From Theobroma cacao (Eukaryota > Streptophyta > Magnoliopsida > Malvales > Malvaceae), in the NCBI RefSeq assembly GCF_000208745.1, contig NC_030855.1, positions 18,975,446 through 19,039,445 of the forward strand: DNA of 64,000 nucleotides, given 5' to 3'. Made by a program: the position numbers and the translations under genes. Under the pieces are notes generated by a model, which was not told the DNA's origin, searched no databases, and worked only from the letters and a program-made list of their open reading frames with translations. Positions 57,101-64,000 of the stretch are shown piece by piece. How positions within the stretch are numbered: position 1 is the first letter of the stretch; the number at the start of each line of letters is the position of its first letter.

Positions 57101-60100
57101 CATACTTGATCATTATAGCTGGTGAAATCCTACACCCATGAAGTCTGAAAGGAAAAAGAAAAAACTAGAAGTCCAATTCATGCCAGTTTTAATTTCTACT
57201 CCAACCTAGAACCTAAAACTAGATGGTATCACATTTTCAGAAGACATCAGTACTGTTACTGCAAAGGACAAAAAAAAAATCAACAAAAATACAGTACGTA
57301 GAGGTTAAGCAAATATCAGACTGAAACTCTTTATAAGGGCATTCAAGTGTCTCAGATGATGATGGATTGTCTTCCATTGTAGAAGAAAAAAGGTAAGATG
57401 CATTGTTATCTACTATATATTATCCCAGAAACAAAATCATACTTCTCTTCAATTGCTTTTCAAATAAATCCAAATATTAGGAAGTCAAAGCACAATAAAA
57501 TGTCAATAAAAATAAGAGAAAAATAGCTACCTGTTATTTGAAATAGAATTGATGTGATAATCATGTGCATGGGCATATACTCTTCGACATCTGGCCATTA
57601 GGTTGGTCTCCAGACTTGTTACCTAGATATAGTAAATCTTAACGGTTAGTGTGGATTAAAAGACAAAGAAGCATTCAGACAACAAAAAAAGTTCATGATT
57701 ATTCAACAATAAAATCCTACTCCCCCTCTTCCCTCAGCCATAAAAATAAAAGCAGACAGAACCACCAAGTGATCTTCCAAGGACTTGAGCCAGTTATGGT
57801 TGCGAAGGCCCCAGTCATCCAAAAAGATGCTGAGCAGAGAGTGGCAGATTCCTAGATATAACAGGATAGAATCTAAAATCTAACAGTATATTTTACATAA
57901 ATACCTAGAAGTGCATATTTTTAAGAAATGATGCAAAAATATAATATAAAAGGCTAAATATTCAATCTCATTGGCCTTCACACCAAGAAGGGGACAAAGA
58001 ATCATGGGCTTTGTGCCTTATTCAGTTCGGCATCAGAGAATAAGTGCTATACCTAGTTGAAGTACTGCTCCTTGGAAACATCTGGTGCTACAAAGAAGTT
58101 CATCACCTTACCTTGCACTTCTATTAAGCTTTGGTTAAGTTTTTATCATCCTCCCTAGCCTTAAGCATAGTAAAACTAGTATAGCTCAAAAAGTGCTTAA
58201 ATTTTAGCCTAAAACTTAATCAGAGCAAGTAAATAAATTGATTGTGTAGAATACAACTACCACAGGTAAACGTAATGATGCAATGCCTCCTGGTGGGAAA
58301 GAAAAGTCATTGCCCAAATAGTTGTAGGATCTGTCAGGGGACCCTCCATTTGCAACACAAGGTTTGGGGCTACATGAATTACTTGAACTAGCAATGCTGC
58401 CATTTCCTACAGCTTTTGATGGGTCCAAATTCATGTCAGAAATTTTCTTGACCTTCTTTTCTTGTACCTGTTGAATTCTCAGACAGATAGCAGACAAATA
58501 AGTGGGTATAATGGCAAGGACAGAGCTTCCAAAATATCAATCATTAAACATGCTTAATACCAATGGTTAGAAGAAAAGATAAACTAAAATGATAAACATT
58601 ACCAAGCGTGTTTTACTCTTGCCAAACCATTTCATAGAAAGTATTTATAGACCATTCTATCTATGCACCACTACCACTGCAGTGGTTTTACAGAACATAT
58701 TCCATTACAAATGCATGAACGTATTAAAATACCAGACACTACTAACCGTATTCAAAGTAATCACGCGACAATCTACAAGCAAACTGAAAGATATATAGAT
58801 AAGAAAGAGATACAACACAAATTTCCTTCCTACCTTCCAAAACTTGATGGTTTTATCATTGGTGGAAAGAAGAAACAAGGCACCATTGGCCGTTTGGCAC
58901 CATCTAATTTTGTTAATTTTTTCCTCTATTTCCAAGCTCTTGAGATAGTCAAACTGAAAAAAGAAATGCAGACAAAGTTAGAGCACAGAAATCTGAGATC
59001 ATTGAGAAACAAATGCATATGTGCATGTATGACTGCATCAAAAAGTGATGAGAGAGCACCTCAGGCTCATGACTCTGGAACTCCGTCTTGTAACGGAACT
59101 CAGGGTGCCGACTGATTGGATAATCAATTCTCTCCAGATCCCTTCTCGGTACACCATGCTACAAATTGTAGTATAAAAAGTTATTATAAAGTTGCAACAG
59201 GAAAAAACACTAAGGCAGTATATTAACATTAGCAAAGATAGCAGAACTCACATCCTTTGTATCTGTTCTCTCAAAGAGAACCACCCGCCCCCCACGGTCA
59301 CCAGTGGCAAGATGATCCCCGGTTTTATCAAATTCAATTGCTGAAATAATATCAACTGCAGGGAGAAACAAAAATTGTTTAGAAAATACAATTGCTTTGC
59401 CAGTAAGATTAATGGTAAAATTTTGTCTAAGTTTGTATAAAATTCTATATAAAAACTACATTTCTCAGGAAGAAGCCCAAATCTTTCTTATTTCTCTCAA
59501 TACATCATAACTCTCAGTCTCTTGACATAATATTTGTTTCCCAAACTACATCTTTCTCTTTTAAAAAAAAAAAGGTTATAAGTCAATAGAGTATCAACTA
59601 TTTCTGCCATGCCCTACCAAAAATAATCCACAGCCATTGTAATGCACATCCGGGTTGACTTGCATCACTATTATTCTGGCAAGGTTAAGAAAAAGTCATT
59701 GTGACAATGACAAGCTTAATTTGGAGAGGCAAGAAGAATAAAAAAAGAACAACCACACAGTGACTGACAAGCTCTAACGGTATCACGAAGTCCAAGATAG
59801 TTCCTTTCCAAAAAATTCTTACCAAAGATTATCATTCATTGCTTTTTCAGAACTCAAAATAGAATTTTGCAGTATTTAGCTAAACAATGAGTTATTGTCA
59901 ACGGAAAATAATTAGCAATTCTAAACAGAATCAACACAAATTTTCTGAAAGCAATCCATCTCTTGCTGAGTCCAACCTGAACTTCTTGCCATGCATGACC
60001 TCTTCATACTGCTATTCATATGTGCAAATTGCTTCAACAAATCCTTAGTAGATATGTGCATAAAGGCTGCAAGAGCTGACCTACCTTGCTTTTCTAGAAG

Positions 60101-61528
60101 CCAAAAGACATTTATACCGGCAATCCAAATTGTCCGCCAACTCTCTGTCCAAAAATCCACAATAAAGGAAGCGATCTAAAGACAGCCATACTTTTCTGGG
60201 TTACTTTTCAAAAATTTAGCTTGAAAAGACTTTTAATCTCAACTGATTAGTCCCATAGAAAAAATCAAAAGTCTTTTATGGCTACTTACTCCAACAAATA
60301 AGGAACTGCCTCCTTTAGTATTGTTGAGAATTCGCTTTGGATGTCTTCTTAACTCATTGCTTGTCATTGGTTTTTATCATACATCATTGAGCTATCTTAG
60401 TTAGGCAACTTCCTCAGATCTTGTTCTCTGTACTTCTATTTCAAGATTTCACAACTCATTACTTTTCCATCATAACCTCAGGTCACCATTCATCTAATAA
60501 GTAGAAGTTACTTTGTAGAAATTACCTCCTTTGATGTTCACCCACATTACACAGGATTGAACTCAACTTGTTAAGCCGTTTACCTTCCAAAATTTCACTA
60601 TGACTTACTGGACTGAACAATATAAATTTAAACTGAGTATCTAAAAGGTCAAATATCTACCAATCACTAAACTATATCTTTCATAGAAGCACCATGCACT
60701 CTTACGTCATTCAACTCATAATCAAACCCACTTTCTGCCAGTTCCATTTGCTAGGAAGTTTGCCATTATATAACCCGTTCATATTAGAAATAAACCACCA
60801 CCTGGTAAATCCAGGAATCTGTAAAATACAGCTGTCTTTAACCACCATACAAATAGTAAACTCATGCCACATCAATGATGTCAATTTGTCATCCTTCCAT
60901 GGGTTAACACTTAAAGCGACATAAACTCTTAAAACATAGTCTATCTCCATCCTAACAGAGTGATAATACCCAGACTGCAATTTCAATTCAATTCTCAATA
61001 CCATAAATCAATTGCCACGCACTATAAACCCACAACCGAAAAATGGGTACAAAAATTCATTAAGATCCAAACTTTGCCATTAATTTAATACTCAAAAAAA
61101 AGAAAGAAAAAAGACACAACTTTTTGTGCATGCACCATCACTAACTTCACCAAGTTCACTTCCACACTACCTTTTTTCTCAGAAAACTACTTCCCACAAA
61201 TGATTCAAGGCATATTTGAAAACAAAGCCACTAATTTTCCCAAATCAAAGCCAAAACCAAAACAGAAAAGGCACAATTTTTTCTCGCACCCATTAACCTA
61301 AACAACAATTACTCAACAACCCATGATCCCGAATAGATCCAAAACACCGAAATAAACCCTAATTCCGATAAAACCAACGAAATACCAATTGGATCCAAAA
61401 AAAAATAAAAGTTTACCTTCTTGAACTTCTTCTCCAGCGGTTCGTTCACCAAATACCTGAGAGAATTTCCAATCCAACGGCTGTGGCGGGCCCGCCGGAG
61501 CTGCGACCACCTCATCGCCTCCGTTCAT
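54167..61528 (-). CDS. Protein phosphatase 2A 55-kDa regulatory subunit B (B55, ATB-alpha-like)
   Basis: Fourteen exons: 61528-61417, 59355-59252, 59158-59060, 58953-58834, 58467-58261, 57622-57531, 56400-56282, 56059-55936, 55786-55663, 55026-54958, 54866-54775, 54685-54608, 54530-54463 and 54303-54167. They total 1545 nt, or 514 residues, with consistent phases. The product is a seven-bladed WD40 propeller that selects substrates for the PP2A A/C core. Diagnostic B55 segments include [92 protein letters not shown] and the ending SLYMYYA. A plant-type insertion rich in Ser/Asn/Pro follows the second blade. MNGGDE at 61528 is preferred as the start because it matches plant homologues; an in-frame ATG 45 nt upstream (61573) is possible. 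The order next to Dof agrees with Arabidopsis At1g51690. Confidence 0.97.
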
Positions 61529-61664
61529 TGCTCTTGTTCTGTTTTTTTTCTGGTCTCTCTCTGTGTTTTCCACTGTCTGATAATCAATCGAACGGAAAAT
61601 CTAACGGCTCAGATTTCACCACACTCCCAGAATCAAATGAAAGATCGCATCTTGAGTTAACTTT

Positions 61665-61694
61665 TTCCTTTTCCTTTTCCTTTTCCTTTTCCTT
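61665..61694. repeat. (CCTTTT)n hexanucleotide repeat in the PP2A-B upstream region
   Basis: About five CCTTTT units lie about 140-170 bp before the start codon, probably within the 5' UTR. Read on the gene strand it is a purine run (GGAAAA)n. Confidence 0.85.
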
Positions 61695-64000
61695 CTTAAT
61701 TCTAAAGGGGAAAAAATTGAAACTTTGTTCCGTTTTCTATAATTCAACCATTGATAATAGCCCAAAGAAAAACAAACAACAGAGACCCAAATTTTCTCCC
61801 TCTTCTTAAAAAAAATTATATAAAAATAAGAAAAATAAAAACTTTTGCCTTCTTTTTCTCTCTCTGTGGGAAGGAGAAACTCGGGATTTTTAGATTTCTC
61901 GAGGGATTAAAATGACTGACTGGAAAAATAAAAAATAAAACATACATTCAACACTCTCTTCCTTGCTCTACTCCATCGTCTGCTTCTCTCTCAATAATGT
62001 AAGTTTTCGTTCTCTCTTTTATTATAAATTTCGTCCATATGAAAAAATCACATGCTCCGACCATTTTCTTTTTAACTTTGACTGTTGGTTCTGATTGGGT
62101 GATTCAATCGAGAGGCGCCGTTTGATTGGAGGAGGGTGCGGGTGATTTTGGGGGAGAAGTTTGAGATTATGAATTGTTAAGTGGTTTGAAATGACATTGT
62201 CATCCCTGGCTTTACATCTTCTGGTGAGTCTTGGCACCGTTTGATTGAAGCGGTTGAGAAGTCAAGTGATCAGACGATAAGAGATGAGGGATGAGGTTGG
62301 AGAGTGGAGCAAAGGTTTTTTATGTAATCCTTTTTCTTTGCAAGAGGCATGATATAGATTGCATGCCCAAAAGACATAATACAAGAAAAAAATATATGTT
62401 TCATCTTTATTTGTTTTTTTTTTGTTAATTATGGAGTTTGATAAGATGTTTTTAAATAGGAATGTCTAACGGATAGGATATTTATTATTTTTTAAATATT
62501 TTAATTTTAATTTTACTATTTAATAATATATCCGAATCTTATAAATATCTTATTAATATTTTGAATTGTTATCGAAATATCTCAAATACTATTAATTAAA
62601 TACTTTGATTGAAAATCATTTTTATTTATATTATTAATAAAAATTAAATTAATAAAATTAGTTCATAAAAATAAATTAAAGTTTAAAATCATATTTAAAA
62701 GAATTAATGAATTTTAATAAATATTACATTAATTATAAAAAAAAATTATAAACAAAAAAATAATATATGTAAAATTAAATTTAATATTAAAAATCACTAT
62801 TTATAATTGGATTGAGTAATAGATATCTTAAAATTATTACCGAACTCATGATGAATACTAGTTTTACTATCCAAATTTGATTATAAGATATCATAATCTT
62901 ACTTAATCGGATCAAATAATATAAGGTACTTGATTACAAAACGCCATTGACATCTCTATTTTAAATTTATTGGATGATTCGACTTTGAGGGTTTTATTGA
63001 ATATGAATTTCTAAAAACAAAAAATATAACAAATAAGTTTTTTTGATAATATCGTGGGATATGTTCACAACAATAATGCTAGCAACTAGCAATCCTATTT
63101 TTTTTAAATAAACAAAAAAAAAGTTTGAAATATTCCTTCCCAAAATAAAAAAGAAAACAAAGGAAAAAGATTTCCCCTAATTTTGTATAGGCTAATTTTA
63201 CAAGTTGAGTTGCTATTGAGTGTTGAAGAGGAGTGGGTGAACCATGGGATGAATTGTTAAGTTTGATATTCATATGGTATAATTAGTCATGTGGGCATCC
63301 ATTAGTGGATTGGAAATCCAGTAATGAACTGCATTTATTGCATATTATGTTTTTTAGTGGCACATTTAGGCAAATCAATTTAAGGACATGATAAGAATTG
63401 AGTGAAACTTTTGATCTACCCTATACCTATAGGGTTAGAGGTGGGATTCTCAAAATCATGTTTCCTGATTCAATCTGTACATGACTTCTGACTATGATAT
63501 GCATGGTAAACAATGTTTTCCATTCATGCAATTTGTTTTATGCATTCTCCTTTGCAGTAGAATTAAAAAAATAATTCATTACATCCGAGCATTTATTTCA
63601 TTGATTGGTGCATTAATTTTTTTATCTTAAAAAGTTGAATTCGAATTCTTTTTTTTACCTAATTATAAAATAAAAAAATAATTTATTAATTAAAAAAAAA
63701 TAGTTTTTGATACACATGAATGCGAAAAAATTCATTTTATTTCGAATCTTAAAAGTTGGAGTACTTCTTTTCCATTTTTAAACTCTTTTCTCCTTTTGCA
63801 AAAAAAAAAAAAATTGCATATTATATGGTAACAATTATTAATTTTTTTGGGTTGATAAGCACTCAAAAGAAAAAGAAGAGAAAATTAGTGTTGATAAATA
63901 TATTGAGTTGTTCAAAGTATGCACACACATTAATATATGTTGGAATATTTTATATTTAAGAAAGTGTAAGGCCAAAAATAGATTTGGTGATGCAATAAAA
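61695..64000. other. Intergenic right end of the window
   Basis: Promoter of PP2A-B, then very AT-rich DNA with one probable MITE (62458-62958). A T-rich, CTCT-rich zone near 61960-62030 could be the leader of a rightward gene beyond the window, but no exon can be supported. Confidence 0.4.
62458..62958. mobile_element. Probable hAT-type MITE
   Basis: A 501-bp, extremely AT-rich segment is bordered by the 8-bp direct repeat TTTTAAAT (62450-62457 and 62959-62966). Its ends are related inverted repeats: AGGAATGTCTAACGG on the left, and TAGAGATGTCAATGG when the right end is reversed. An 8-bp duplication with TAGRGATGTCAA-like termini suits a non-autonomous hAT element. The AT-rich duplication and diverged ends keep this tentative. 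Confidence 0.45.

Overview
The window reads as nuclear DNA of a eudicot plant. It is AT-rich, its genes are split into many short exons with GT..AG introns, and its proteins match well-known plant families: a Dof transcription factor, a UBP6 deubiquitinase, a plant-type PP2A B55 subunit and mitochondrial ATP synthase subunit g. I rebuilt six genes exon by exon, and reading frame is conserved across every junction. The species cannot be named from the sequence alone. The gene content suggests a rosid-like eudicot.

Layout. (1) 1-18.8 kb, minus strand: a glutamate-dehydrogenase-like gene whose last exon(s) lie beyond the left edge. One intron (2612-14791) is swollen by an 11.4-kb Ty1/copia LTR retrotransposon (2677-14068). 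Three later insertions sit in that element: a pararetrovirus-like fragment in the 5' LTR, a Mutator-like element with long terminal inverted repeats (5748-6970), and a degenerate hAT transposon (8435-13276). The copia element, the Mutator-like element and the hAT element each keep an exact target-site duplication. (2) 18.8-22 kb: intergenic, with one doubtful small spliced ORF. (3) 22.07-31.42 kb, minus strand: a 12-exon, 1250-residue ELL-like transcription elongation factor with a C-terminal occludin/ELL domain. (4) 31.4-33 kb: promoter region shared head to head by the ELL-like gene and UBP6. (5) 32.97-40.22 kb, plus strand: UBP6 (18 exons, 483 aa), with an antisense decayed retrocopy of a 3xHMG-box gene in intron 4. 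(6) 43.57-44.33 kb, minus strand: a single-exon Dof gene. Far upstream of it is a cluster of three G-boxes. (7) 50.18-52.32 kb, minus strand: two-exon gene for ATP synthase subunit g. (8) 54.17-61.53 kb, minus strand: 14-exon PP2A B55 regulatory subunit (514 aa). (9) 61.5-64 kb: intergenic, with a probable hAT-type MITE.

The order GDH-like, UBP6, Dof, PP2A-B matches the consecutive Arabidopsis loci I recall as At1g51720, At1g51710, At1g51700 and At1g51690. The block is therefore probably conserved synteny, with the ELL-like and ATP synthase g genes added (or lost in Arabidopsis). These are unrelated housekeeping and regulatory genes, not a pathway cluster.

The most interesting observations are: the GDH-like protein has lost the two residues that catalyse glutamate dehydrogenation and carries a zinc-finger-like N-terminal region; a pararetrovirus capsid-like fragment sits between TA repeats in an LTR; and the transposons are stacked three deep in one intron with readable boundaries.
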